The notes beneath the pieces are model-generated. The model had not been told where the DNA came from. It searched no databases and saw only the letters and a program-made list of their open reading frames with translations. The position numbers and the translations under genes were made by a program. Shown here in pieces: positions 52,155 through 60,152 of a stretch of DNA of 64,000 nt (the stretch's first letter is position 1; each line of letters starts with the position of its first letter). Origin of the DNA: Streptomyces sp. NBC_00239 (GTDB taxonomy: Bacteria; Actinomycetota; Actinomycetes; Streptomycetales; Streptomycetaceae); assembly GCF_036194065.1 (NCBI RefSeq), contig NZ_CP108095.1, forward strand, positions 5,518,001-5,582,000, written 5' to 3'.

Positions 52155-52580
52155 ATGTCCATCCAGCAGTCCGAGGTTCTCTACACCGCCGTCGCCACCG
52201 CCGAGAACGGCCGTGACGGCCGCGTGGCCAGCGACGACGGCCAGCTCGACGTCGTCGTGAACCCGCCGAAGGCCATGGGCGGCAGCGGCGCCGGCACCAA
52301 CCCCGAGCAGCTGTTCGCCGCCGGCTACAGCGCCTGCTTCCAGGGCGCCCTCGGCGTCGTCGCCCGCAACGAGAACGCCGACATCACCGGCGCGACCGTC
52401 ACCGCCGAGGTCGGCATCGGCAAGAACGACGACGGCTTCGGCATCATCGTCAAGATCGTCGCCGCCATCCCGACCGTGGACCAGGAGCGCGCCAAGGACC
52501 TGGTCGAGAAGGCCCACCAGGTGTGCCCGTACTCCAAGGCCACCCGCGGCAACATCTCCGTCGAGCTCTCCGTCGCCTGA
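52155..52580 (+). CDS. ohr: Organic hydroperoxide resistance protein (Ohr/OsmC)
   Basis: Thiol peroxidase reducing organic hydroperoxides, 141 residues. The two redox cysteines are Cys61 (GYSACFQGAL) and Cys124 (QVCPYSKATRGN), matching the family spacing. AMGGSGAGTNPEQLFAAGY is the Ohr subgroup signature. It starts at 52155 after AGGAGG and lies 64 bp after the oxidoreductase on the same strand, so they may be co-transcribed. A terminator hairpin follows. Confidence 0.95.
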   Translation: MSIQQSEVLYTAVATAENGRDGRVASDDGQLDVVVNPPKAMGGSGAGTNPEQLFAAGYSACFQGALGVVARNENADITGATVTAEVGIGKNDDGFGIIVKIVAAIPTVDQERAKDLVEKAHQVCPYSKATRGNISVELSVA

Positions 52581-52625
52581 CGGACGCGCCCGGCGTACGC
52601 GCCCCTGCGGCGCACGCGCAACGGC

Positions 52626-52658
52626 CAGGCCGCACCCCGCGTTCGGGGGTGCGGCCTG
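52626..52658 (+). terminator. Terminator after ohr
   Basis: Perfect 13-bp arms CAGGCCGCACCCC (52626-52638) and GGGGTGCGGCCTG (52646-52658) with a 7-nt loop. Confidence 0.8.
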
Positions 52659-52663
52659 CGCCG

Positions 52664-52669
52664 TAAGCT
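52664..52669 (+). promoter_or_regulatory. Putative -10 box, leaderless EI24 transcript
   Basis: TAAGCT ends 6 nt before the ATG at 52676 and lies just after the ohr terminator. No Shine-Dalgarno. Confidence 0.4.
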
Positions 52670-52675
52670 GGCCCG

Positions 52676-53506
52676 ATGCGTGATGTGGTGGGGGGATTCC
52701 GGTACCTGCTGGCCGGACAGCGATGGGTGGCCGGACACGGCCGTTGGTTCGGCTTCGGGCTGCTGCCCGGCCTGGTGACCCTGGTGCTCTACGCCGGCGC
52801 CCTGGTCGGGCTCGGCTTCGGCGCCGACGACCTCACGGCGTGGGCCACGCCGTTCGCCGACGACTGGTCGTCCCCCTGGCAGGACCTCTTCCGCGGGGCC
52901 CTGACCGTCCTGCTGATCGGCCTCTGCCTGTTCGTCGCCGTGGTCGCCTTCACCGCGGTGACCCTGCTCGTGGGGCAGCCGTTCTACGAGTCCCTCTCCG
53001 AGCAGGTCGACCGCTCCGAGGGCGGCGACGTACCGGAATCGGGCCTGCCGCTGTGGCGGGAGCTGTGGATCTCGGCCCGCGACAGCGTCAAGGTGCTGCT
53101 GCGGGTGCTGCTCTACAGCACCGGGCTGTTCCTGCTCGGCTTCATCCCGGTCGTCGGCCAGACGGTGGTCCCGGCCCTCGGCTTCTGCGTCTCCGGCTTC
53201 TTCCTCACCGAGGAGCTGACCGCCGTGGCACTCCAGCGCCGCCGGGTCGAATTCGACGAGCGGCTGCGGCTGCTCCGTGGCCGCCGGGGGCTGGCGATCG
53301 GTTTCGGCGTGCCGCTCGTCCTCGCCTTCCTGGTGCCGGTGGTGGCGGTCTTCCTGATGCCGGGGGCGGTCGCCGGCGCGACGCTGATGGCTCGTGAGCT
53401 GGTGGGTGAGGCGGACGCGGCCGCCGATGACGCGGAGGCTGCGGGCGACCCGCCGGCGGTGGACCTCGGCAAGGCCCCCCGCCCGGGCCCGAACCCGTAC
53501 GCCTGA
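52676..53506 (+). CDS. EI24-domain (CysZ-like) membrane protein
   Basis: 276-residue inner-membrane protein of the EI24/CysZ/DUF540 family. GGFRYLLAGQRWVAGHGRWFGFGLLPGL opens the first helix; further helices are LTVLLIGLCLFVAVVAFTAVTLLVGQPFYESLSEQ and VLLYSTGLFLLGFIPVVGQ, then GLAIGFGVPLVLAFLVPVVAVFLMPGAVAGATLM. CysZ members transport sulfate, but actinobacterial relatives are uncharacterised. The polar C-terminal 45 residues are Ala/Asp-rich. ATG 52676 without Shine-Dalgarno. Confidence 0.87.
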   Translation: MRDVVGGFRYLLAGQRWVAGHGRWFGFGLLPGLVTLVLYAGALVGLGFGADDLTAWATPFADDWSSPWQDLFRGALTVLLIGLCLFVAVVAFTAVTLLVGQPFYESLSEQVDRSEGGDVPESGLPLWRELWISARDSVKVLLRVLLYSTGLFLLGFIPVVGQTVVPALGFCVSGFFLTEELTAVALQRRRVEFDERLRLLRGRRGLAIGFGVPLVLAFLVPVVAVFLMPGAVAGATLMARELVGEADAAADDAEAAGDPPAVDLGKAPRPGPNPYA

Positions 53507-54050
53507 CCCCCGAGCGACTCCCGGCTTCGCCGGGGCAGAGCCGACTCCAGCCTCGCCGGCGTTTGAGGCGCGGGTCCGGGGCAGGGCCTGGCGACCCTGC
53601 GCACCCTTCAGCCCCTCCGGCGTTTGAGGAGCGGGTCCGGGCAGGGCCCGGCGACCCTGCGCACCCTTCAGCCCCTCCGGCGCTTGAGGAGCGGGTCCGG
53701 GCAGGGCCCGGCGACCCCGCGACCCTCCAGCCCCTCCGGCGTTTGAGGAGCGGGTCCGGGCAGGGCCCGGTGCCCGGCGTCAGCCGGGTTGTCTTGGGGC
53801 TCCGCCCCAAACCCCGCGCCTCAAACGCCGGCGAGGCTGGAATTTGCCGCACGCAGCGCCGACAAGCCCGGGAGTTGCGCCCCCGGGCACCGGCGAGGCT
53901 GGATGTTGCCGGCCAGGCGGGGTGTGGCGCCAGGGCACCGGCGAGGCTGGACGTTGCGCCCCAGGGCATCGGCACCCCCGCAGGGCGGCCAGGCTGGGGG
54001 TTGCGGTGCCGGGGCGGCCTGCGGGCTGTGCGGGTCGCGGGTGAGGGCGG
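53507..54050. other. Repeat-filled gap between convergent EI24 and nitrilase genes
   Basis: 544 bp with no supported gene. It holds element E (53547-53840) and degenerate ~35-bp units at 53841-~54007 with the phrase CACCGGCGAGGCTGG. Confidence 0.6.
53547..53840. repeat. Palindromic element E, expanded by three ~60-bp units
   Basis: The ends match element A. Internal units are marked by GCGTTTGAGG or GCGCTTGAGG at 53620, 53680 and 53739 (spacing 60 and 59 bp). The unit body carries GGGCAGGGCCCGG instead of the GGGCGGAGCCCGG seen in element B, so the two were expanded independently. Confidence 0.85.
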
Positions 54051-54758
54051 TCAGATGACCTCGGCGGTGACGACCATGGCCGTGCGGGCGTCCGCCTCGG
54101 CCAGGAGGGCACCGCCGGGGGCCCATATCGCGGCGCCGCCGCAGCCCGTCCAGGGGCCGGCCGGGCCCACGTGGTTGGCGAGCACCACGGCCATGCCGGT
54201 GTCCGCGGCGATGCCCGGGTAGATCGCGGCCCGTTCGGCGACGCCGTCGCCCGTCCCGTACAGCGAGCTCGCCAGGTGCACCCGGCAGCCGTCGGCGGCG
54301 CCGCGGCCGGTGAGGTCCGCGAAGTGGTTGTCGTAGCAGACCGCGAGCGAGAACCGCAGGCCGCCGAGGTCGAACCGGCCGTCCCGGCCGCCGGCCGTGA
54401 AACGTCCCTGCTCCTGCCGGTACAGGTGCTGCTTCGCGTACACGGTGAGCAGCTCGCCGTCCGCCCCGTACACCAGTGACGCGATCGCGGGCAGCGGCCC
54501 GTCCGTGCGGACCGCGCAGTTGACGACGGTGGCGACGCCGCTCGCCCGGACCGGGTCCAGCCGCGGGTCCTCGGGGTCCACCCACAGGGCGGGATCGGCG
54601 GCGAGGGCCCCGAGCTCGTAGCCGGTGAGGGCGAACTCGGGGAACACCACCAGTTCGGCGCCCTCCGCGCGGGCCGCGCCGGCCAGCCGGACCAGCTCGG
54701 TCACGTTGGCGGACACGTCCGTGGGCACACAGGTCAGCTGGGCGGCGGCGATCTTCAC
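54051..54758 (-). CDS. Carbon-nitrogen hydrolase (nitrilase superfamily)
   Basis: 235-residue amidase-type enzyme. The catalytic triad is visible: Glu41 (VVFPEFALTGYE), Lys in VYAKQHLYRQEQGRF, and Cys in LAVCYDNHFADL. It lacks an extra synthetase or N-acyltransferase domain, so it is a stand-alone amidase/carbamoylase type. GTG at 54758. Divergence from known branches prevents substrate assignment. Confidence 0.88.
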   Translation of the reverse strand: MKIAAAQLTCVPTDVSANVTELVRLAGAARAEGAELVVFPEFALTGYELGALAADPALWVDPEDPRLDPVRASGVATVVNCAVRTDGPLPAIASLVYGADGELLTVYAKQHLYRQEQGRFTAGGRDGRFDLGGLRFSLAVCYDNHFADLTGRGAADGCRVHLASSLYGTGDGVAERAAIYPGIAADTGMAVVLANHVGPAGPWTGCGGAAIWAPGGALLAEADARTAMVVTAEVI

Positions 54759-54810
54759 GGCACCCAGTCTGCCGGACCGCCTCGTGCGGTCACGGCACCG
54801 GGGGATTCCC

Positions 54811-55392
54811 CTAGGGCCGGGCCTCGGGGCCGCCGTGGAGCAGGGTCAGGAAGGCGCGGAAGGCGGACGGCATGTCGACCGCGTCGGGGGCCAGCAGCCA
54901 CTGGTACTGGAGGCCGTCCAGCACGGCCACGAGCAGCGGGGCCGCGGCCTCCGGCGACAGGCCCGACGGCAGCCGGTCGCCGAACTCCGCCCGCAGGACC
55001 GTCGCCATCTCCGCGCGCACCTGCGCGTAGCGGGTGGTGAAGAACTCCCGGGCCGGGTGCCCGTCCGTGACGCTCTCGCCGAGCAGCGCCGAGAAGGTCT
55101 GCACGATGCCCGGACGCATGGCGTTGTACTCGACGAGCGAGGCCAGCAGGTCCAGGCGCCAGGTGCCGGGGGCCGTGCGGGAGCCGCCGGTGTCCCAGCG
55201 GTCGCGCTCCTCCAGGACCGCCACGAGCAGGGCTTCCTTGGTCGGGAAGTAGTGCAGCAGGCCCTGCTGGGTCAGGCCGACCCGCTCGGCGACCGCGGCC
55301 AGGGAGGCGCCCCGGTAGCCGCGCTCCGCGATGACCTCCAGCGCGGCGTTCAGGATCTCGCCGCGCCGCTCCTCGCTCCTGGCCCTGGCCAT
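54811..55392 (-). CDS. TetR-family regulator
   Basis: 193-residue TetR repressor. N-terminal HTH RGEILNAALEVIAERGYRGASLAAVAERVGLTQQGLLHYFPTKEALL; the C-terminal ~140 residues form the ligand domain. ATG at 55392 preceded by GGAAGAGGGG. Divergent from the GH3 beta-glucosidase gene, with an A/T-rich dyad in the gap; it probably controls that gene. TetR is less usual than LacI for beta-glucosidase control. Confidence 0.9.
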   Translation of the reverse strand: MARARSEERRGEILNAALEVIAERGYRGASLAAVAERVGLTQQGLLHYFPTKEALLVAVLEERDRWDTGGSRTAPGTWRLDLLASLVEYNAMRPGIVQTFSALLGESVTDGHPAREFFTTRYAQVRAEMATVLRAEFGDRLPSGLSPEAAAPLLVAVLDGLQYQWLLAPDAVDMPSAFRAFLTLLHGGPEARP

Positions 55393-55496
55393 GCGCCCCG
55401 CACCCCTCTTCCTTCCGGGCTGCCCGACCCCCGCCGGCCGCCCGCCGTGCCGTGCGGGCGGTTCCGCTCGCCGTCAGGAGGACCGTACGGCATCTT

Positions 55497-55518
55497 GATA
55501 TTACGAAAAGATAACATC
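55497..55518. promoter_or_regulatory. A/T-rich dyad in the TetR/beta-glucosidase gap
   Basis: GATATTA (55497-55503) and TAACATC (55512-55518) are complementary at 6 of 7 positions around an 8-nt spacer. It lies in the only A/T-rich stretch between the divergent starts. Candidate TetR operator. Confidence 0.4.
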
Positions 55519-55589
55519 GCCTACCGCTCTACAGGTAATCGCGCCACGATGGGCGGCACCCCGCACCGCACTCACCGAGGAGGCAGGCC

Positions 55590-58127
55590 GTGGCACGCGC
55601 GACCGACACCCAGGCCACCACCCAGGCCGCTCAGGCCACCGCCCGAGCCGACAAGGCAGCCCCGCAGGCCCGCGAACCCCAGGCCGCCGACGACGCGGCC
55701 GACCGGGCCCGCGCCGACGCCGTCGAGGCGGCGCTCGGCAAGCTCGACCTCGACACCAAGGCCCGCCTGCTCGCCGGCCAGGACATGTGGTCCCTTCCCG
55801 CGCTCCCCGAGATCGGGCTGAAGTCCCTCGTCATGTCCGACGGCCCGATCGGCGTCCGGGGCGTGCGCTGGACCGCCGACGACCCGTCCGTCGCGCTCCC
55901 CTCGCCGACCGCGCTGGCCGCCGCCTGGGACCCCGGGCTGGCCCGCCGGGCCGGCAGCCTCCTCGCCCAGGAAGCCCGCCGCAAGGGCGTCCACGTCCTC
56001 CTCGCCCCCACCGTCAACCTGCACCGCACCCCGCTCGGCGGCCGCCACTTCGAGTGCTACTCCGAGGACCCCTACCTCACCGGCGAGATCGGCACCGGCT
56101 ACGTCCGCGGGGTCCAGGAGGGCGGCGTCGGCACCACCGTCAAGCACTTCGTGGCCAACGACGCCGAGACCGACCGCTTCACCGTCGACAACCGGATCGC
56201 ACCGCGCCCGCTGCGCGAGATGTACCTCGCCCCCTTCGAAGCGATCGTGGCCAACGCCCACCCGTGGGGCATCATGACCGCGTACAACCAGGTCAACGGC
56301 ACGACGATGACCGAGCACCGCTACCTCGTCAACGAAGTCCTGCGCGGGGAATGGGGCTTCGACGGCTTCAACGTCTCCGACTGGATGGCCGCCCGCGCCA
56401 CCGCCGGCGACGTCCTCGGCGGCCTCGACGTCGCCATGCCGGGCCCGCAGACCGTGTACGGGCCCGCACTCGCCGAGGCCGTCCGCGCCGGTGAGGTCCC
56501 GGAGTCCGCCGTCGACGGAGCCGTCCGCAACGTCCTGCGCCTCGCCGCCCGCGTCGGCGTCCTCGACGGCGCCCCCGCCGCCGTCACCGAACCGCCCGCC
56601 ACCGTCGACGGCGCGGCCCTGGCCCGCGAGATCGCCCGCCGCGCCTTCGTCCTCGTACGCAACGAGAACGCCGCGCTGCCGCTCGCACCCGGCCGGATCG
56701 CCCTGTCCGGCGCGGCCGCCCGCGACGCCCGGATCCTCGGCGGCGGCTCCGCCACCGTCTTCCCCGCGTACGTGGTCTCCCCGCTCGACGGCCTCACCGC
56801 CGCCCTCGCCGGGCACCCCGGCAGCGCCCTGACCTACACCCTCGGCGCCGACCCCTCCGACGAACTCGCCCCCGCCGACCAGGGCTTCACCCTCCGAGCG
56901 GTGTGCCGGGACGCGTCCGGCGCCGTCATCGGCGAGGGCAGCCTGCCCTCCGGCCAGGTCCAGTGGATCGGCGACGACCTGCCCGCGGGCGTCACGTACG
57001 ACACGATGGCCGCCATCGAGGTCACCGGCACCTTCGTGCCCCGCGAGAGCGGCGAGCACTCCTTCGGGACCCGGGGCCTGGGCGGCTTCGCCCTCACCGT
57101 CGGCGGCGAGCGGCTGTGGGAGGGCGTCCAGGAACTCGGCAGCGAGGCCGACCCCTTCGAGGCGTTCTTCGGCGCCCCCTGCGAGCGCGGCCGCATCGTC
57201 CTCACCGAGGGCGAGCCGGTCGAGGTGTCGCTGCGCTACCAGGTCCCCGACCTGTCCGCGGTCCCGCTCAAGGCGGTCATGTTCTCGCTGCTGCACCTCG
57301 GCCCGCGCCGGGACGCCGACGAGCTGATCGCCGAGGCGGCCCGGGACGCCCGGGACGCCGACACCGCGGTCGTGGTCGTCGCCACCACCGAACGCGTCGA
57401 GTCCGAGGGCTTCGACCGGCAGGACCTCGCGCTGCCCGGCCGCCAGGACGACCTGGTGCGCGCCGTCGCCGCCGCCAACCCGAACACCGTCGTGATCGTC
57501 AACGCCGGCTCCCCGGTGGAACTGCCCTGGCGCGACGAGGTCGCCGCGGTGCTCCTGACCTGGTTCCCCGGCCAGGAAGGCGGGGCCGCCCTCGCCGACG
57601 TCCTGCTCGGCGCCGCCGAGCCCGGCGGCCGGCTGCCCACCACCTGGCCCGCCGCCCTCGCCGACGCCCCGGTCACCGAGGTCACCCCGCAGGACGGCCG
57701 CCTCGACTACCGCGAAGGCCTCTTCATCGGCTACCGGGGCTACGAGAAGGCGGGCGTGACCCCCGCGTACGCCTTCGGCCACGGCCTGGGCTACACCGAC
57801 TGGACCTACGAGTCCCTGGAGGTCACCGGCGCCACCGCGCGGGTCCGCGTCCGCAACACCGGCGCCCGCCCCGGCCGCGAGGTCGTCCAGATCTACCTGG
57901 CGCCCGTGGACGACACCGCGGACCGCCCGGCCCGCTGGCTGGCCGCCTTCGCCGGCGTCGAGGCCGGCCCCGGCGAGAGCGTCGAAGCCGAGATCGCGCT
58001 GCCCGCCCGGGCCTTCGAGATCTGGGACGAGGCGGCCGGCGGCTGGTCGCGGATCCCCGGCGGCTACGACGTCCAGGCGGGCCGCTCGCTCGCCGACATC
58101 CGACTGACGGCCACCCTGGAGATCTGA
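55590..58127 (+). CDS. GH3 beta-glucosidase with PA14 domain
   Basis: 845-residue glycoside hydrolase family 3 enzyme. The N-terminal barrel contains SDGPIGVRG, HRTPLGGRHFECYSEDPYLTG, KHFVAND and NVSDWMA, where Asp264 is the nucleophile. The second domain (from ~340) is interrupted by a PA14-like insertion (~430-590: GTFVPRESGEHSFGTRGLGGFALTVGGERLW). It continues with WFPGQEGGAALADVLLG and ends in an Fn3-like domain (VRNTGARPGREVVQIYLAP). No signal peptide, so probably cytosolic. GTG 55590 behind GAGGAGG. Divergent from TetR. Confidence 0.93.
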   Translation: MARATDTQATTQAAQATARADKAAPQAREPQAADDAADRARADAVEAALGKLDLDTKARLLAGQDMWSLPALPEIGLKSLVMSDGPIGVRGVRWTADDPSVALPSPTALAAAWDPGLARRAGSLLAQEARRKGVHVLLAPTVNLHRTPLGGRHFECYSEDPYLTGEIGTGYVRGVQEGGVGTTVKHFVANDAETDRFTVDNRIAPRPLREMYLAPFEAIVANAHPWGIMTAYNQVNGTTMTEHRYLVNEVLRGEWGFDGFNVSDWMAARATAGDVLGGLDVAMPGPQTVYGPALAEAVRAGEVPESAVDGAVRNVLRLAARVGVLDGAPAAVTEPPATVDGAALAREIARRAFVLVRNENAALPLAPGRIALSGAAARDARILGGGSATVFPAYVVSPLDGLTAALAGHPGSALTYTLGADPSDELAPADQGFTLRAVCRDASGAVIGEGSLPSGQVQWIGDDLPAGVTYDTMAAIEVTGTFVPRESGEHSFGTRGLGGFALTVGGERLWEGVQELGSEADPFEAFFGAPCERGRIVLTEGEPVEVSLRYQVPDLSAVPLKAVMFSLLHLGPRRDADELIAEAARDARDADTAVVVVATTERVESEGFDRQDLALPGRQDDLVRAVAAANPNTVVIVNAGSPVELPWRDEVAAVLLTWFPGQEGGAALADVLLGAAEPGGRLPTTWPAALADAPVTEVTPQDGRLDYREGLFIGYRGYEKAGVTPAYAFGHGLGYTDWTYESLEVTGATARVRVRNTGARPGREVVQIYLAPVDDTADRPARWLAAFAGVEAGPGESVEAEIALPARAFEIWDEAAGGWSRIPGGYDVQAGRSLADIRLTATLEI

Positions 58128-58149
58128 AGGCCGCAGCCCCTCCCGCCCC

Positions 58150-58317
58150 CCAGCCTCGCCGGCGTTCGAGGCGCGGGCCTGGGCAGCGCCCAATCCAGCT
58201 TCGCCGGCGTTCGAGGCGCGGGGTTTGGGGCGGAGCCCCAAGGCAACCCGGCTCCGCCCGGACCCGCGCCTCAAACTCCCCCGGACTCCGTCCGGGGGGA
58301 CCCCCGGGCGAGGCTGA
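58150..58317. repeat. Palindromic element F, inverted orientation
   Basis: Contains the family core in the opposite order: GGGGTTTGGGGCGGAGCCCC first, then GGCTCCGCCCGGACCCGCG. It is preceded by two copies of the CGCCGGCGTTCGAGGCGCGG arm. A small extra hairpin (CCCCCGGACTCCGTCCGGGGG, arms CCCCGGAC/GTCCGGGG) interrupts the final arm near 58278-58300. It lies between convergent GH3 and SGNH genes. Confidence 0.8.
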
Positions 58318-58332
58318 AGGTGCTCCCGGTGG

Positions 58333-59253
58333 CTACGCCGGCGGGCCCGCCGCCGTCACCTGCCGGTGCGCCAGCTCCGCGAGCCGGGCCTGGCCGTCCT
58401 TGCCCGGGTGGAACCAGTCCCACCGGCTCAACTGGGCGGCGGTGAACGGGTACCGGAACACCGCGCCCCCGTCGTACCGGCACAGCGGATCCCGGCCGCA
58501 GACCTCGCGCAGCGCCCCGTTGTACGCGACCACCCGCGCCTGCACCGCGGCCCGCCGCCTGGCCGCCGCCGCGTCCACCGCCTCCGGGTGCGCCAGCATC
58601 GACGGGCAGATGCCCAGCTTCCAGATCTGCCGCCCCAGCGGACTCCCGCGGCCCTGGTCCCACAATCGCAGCAGATCCGGCACGCTGGACACGTACACCT
58701 GGGTCTTGGGCAGCGACCTGCGCAGCTCGGCCAGGCCCTTCTCGAAGTCCGAGCGGAACTCCCCGACCGGGGTCATCGAGGCGGTCGTGGTCCGGCACGC
58801 GTCGTTCGCCCCGGCCATCACGGTGACCAGCTCCGGCCGCTGCTCGGCGGCCTCCGCGAGCTGCGCGGGCAGGTCCGCCATCCGGGCCCCGGTGCGGGCG
58901 AAGTTCCAGCTGCGGCCGGCTGCCCCCGCACTGCCGAGCAGCCGGCTCGCCAGGCTCCGTACCGCCGGGTCGTTCCCGGTGGCCCAGGACGCCTCGGGGC
59001 AGTCCGCGAGAACCGAACAGGCATCGAATCCGCGGGTGATGGAGTCACCCACAGCGGCGATGGAGGACGGCTGCCGGTTCCACACCGGGGCGGCCTTGGC
59101 GGGGGGCCGGGCGCCGGCCACGTCCGCCCGCGTCCCCGGGCCCTCGCCGGACCCTGCCGAGCAGCCCGTGACCGCCCCCACCAGCACGGCTGCGAGCGCC
59201 GCCGCCGTGCCAAGGGCGGTGAGCGGACGGCCGCTTCGCGTGGTGTTCCGCAT
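58333..59253 (-). CDS. SGNH/GDSL hydrolase lipoprotein
   Basis: 306-residue exported esterase/lipase-type hydrolase. Lipoprotein signal peptide with lipobox VTGC at ~28-31 (LGTAAALAAVLVGAVTGCSAG). Block I VGDSITRGFDAC carries the nucleophile Ser; block III is MAGANDAC; block V is WFHPGKDGQ with the catalytic His. ATG at 59253 behind AAGGGAGGG. Tethered to the outer face of the membrane; the substrate may be wall or lipid esters (inference). Confidence 0.87.
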   Translation of the reverse strand: MRNTTRSGRPLTALGTAAALAAVLVGAVTGCSAGSGEGPGTRADVAGARPPAKAAPVWNRQPSSIAAVGDSITRGFDACSVLADCPEASWATGNDPAVRSLASRLLGSAGAAGRSWNFARTGARMADLPAQLAEAAEQRPELVTVMAGANDACRTTTASMTPVGEFRSDFEKGLAELRRSLPKTQVYVSSVPDLLRLWDQGRGSPLGRQIWKLGICPSMLAHPEAVDAAAARRRAAVQARVVAYNGALREVCGRDPLCRYDGGAVFRYPFTAAQLSRWDWFHPGKDGQARLAELAHRQVTAAGPPA

Positions 59254-59577
59254 CCGGTGGTGCCCTCCCTTGCCGCCGGGTGGTCCGCCGCGGCGTCCTG
59301 CTGAGTGAAAGGTCGATGTTTCCCTGTCTCCGGACCGACCGTACGTCACACCTGGGCCCCCGGCGCACGGTAGCTTTTCCCCGTGAGGGCGCTGTGGCCG
59401 CCCGCGCGCTCCACCGGTGGCGCACTGTCAGATCGGTTCCGGTAAATTACATCACGTCACATACTGTCCGTTTTCAGGAGATTCACTCCCAATGTTGTTT
59501 ACAATGGGTGACCTCGGGAACGGCAACGGCACGAGGCCGCTGGGGAAGGCGAACCTCGTCCCACACTGGAGGTCCCG
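59254..59577. other. Divergent promoter region, A/T-rich
   Basis: 324 bp with no gene. The right part is A/T-rich (to ~59510) and includes TACAAT (59500-59505), a possible -10 for the DUF3145 gene, and the dyad CCCAaTGT/ACAaTGGG (~59488-59507). The left part holds the SGNH gene promoter. Confidence 0.5.
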
Positions 59578-60072
59578 GTGACGACACGTGGAGTTCTGTA
59601 CGTGCACTCCGCTCCGCGCGCGCTCTGCCCGCACGTGGAATGGGCAGTAGCGGCCGTGCTCGGAGCACGGGTGCATCTCGACTGGATCAGACAGCCCGCC
59701 TCGCCGGGCACCTGGCGGGCCGAATTCTCCTGGAAGGCGGAAGCCGGCACGGCCTCGAAACTCGCCTCCGCGCTGCGCGGCTGGCACCTGCTGCGCTTCG
59801 AGGTGACGGCGGAACCCTGCGCCACCGCCGAGGGCGAGCGCTACAGCTCGACCCCCGAACTCGGCATCTTCCATGCCGTCACCGGCATGCACGGGGACAT
59901 CCTGATCCCGGAGGACCGGCTGCGCGCCGCGCTGGCCCGGGCCGCGGGAGGTGAGACCGATCTGGAGGCGGAGATCGCCATGCTGCTGGGCAAGCCCTGG
60001 GACGACGAACTGGAGCCCTTCCGGTACGCCGGGGAGGGCGCCCCGGTGCGCTGGCTCCACCAGGTCGTCTGA
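59578..60072 (+). CDS. DUF3145 family protein
   Basis: 164-residue actinobacteria-specific protein of unknown function. It begins TRGVLYVHSAPRALCPHVEWAVAAVLG and contains RAEFSWKAEAGTASKLASALRGWHLLRFEVTAEP and a central FHAVTGMHGDILIPEDRLR; the C-terminus is KPWDDELEPFRYAGEGAPVRWLHQVV. No signal peptide or membrane helix. GTG 59578 with GGAGGT upstream. Constant neighbour of the fab cluster in Streptomyces as I recall; the two converge here over a shared terminator. Confidence 0.85.
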   Translation: MTTRGVLYVHSAPRALCPHVEWAVAAVLGARVHLDWIRQPASPGTWRAEFSWKAEAGTASKLASALRGWHLLRFEVTAEPCATAEGERYSSTPELGIFHAVTGMHGDILIPEDRLRAALARAAGGETDLEAEIAMLLGKPWDDELEPFRYAGEGAPVRWLHQVV

Positions 60073-60087
60073 GCACCCGCACACCGG

Positions 60088-60135
60088 CACAGCGAGAAGG
60101 CCCGCCCGGAGAACCGGGCGGGCCTTCTCGCTGTG
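60088..60135. terminator. Bidirectional terminator, DUF3145 / fabF
   Basis: Perfect 22-bp arms at 60088-60109 (starting CACAGCGAGAAGG) and 60114-60135 around a 4-nt loop (agaa). Convergent genes end on each side. Confidence 0.9.
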
Positions 60136-60152
60136 TGCGGGGAGCGCGGTGA

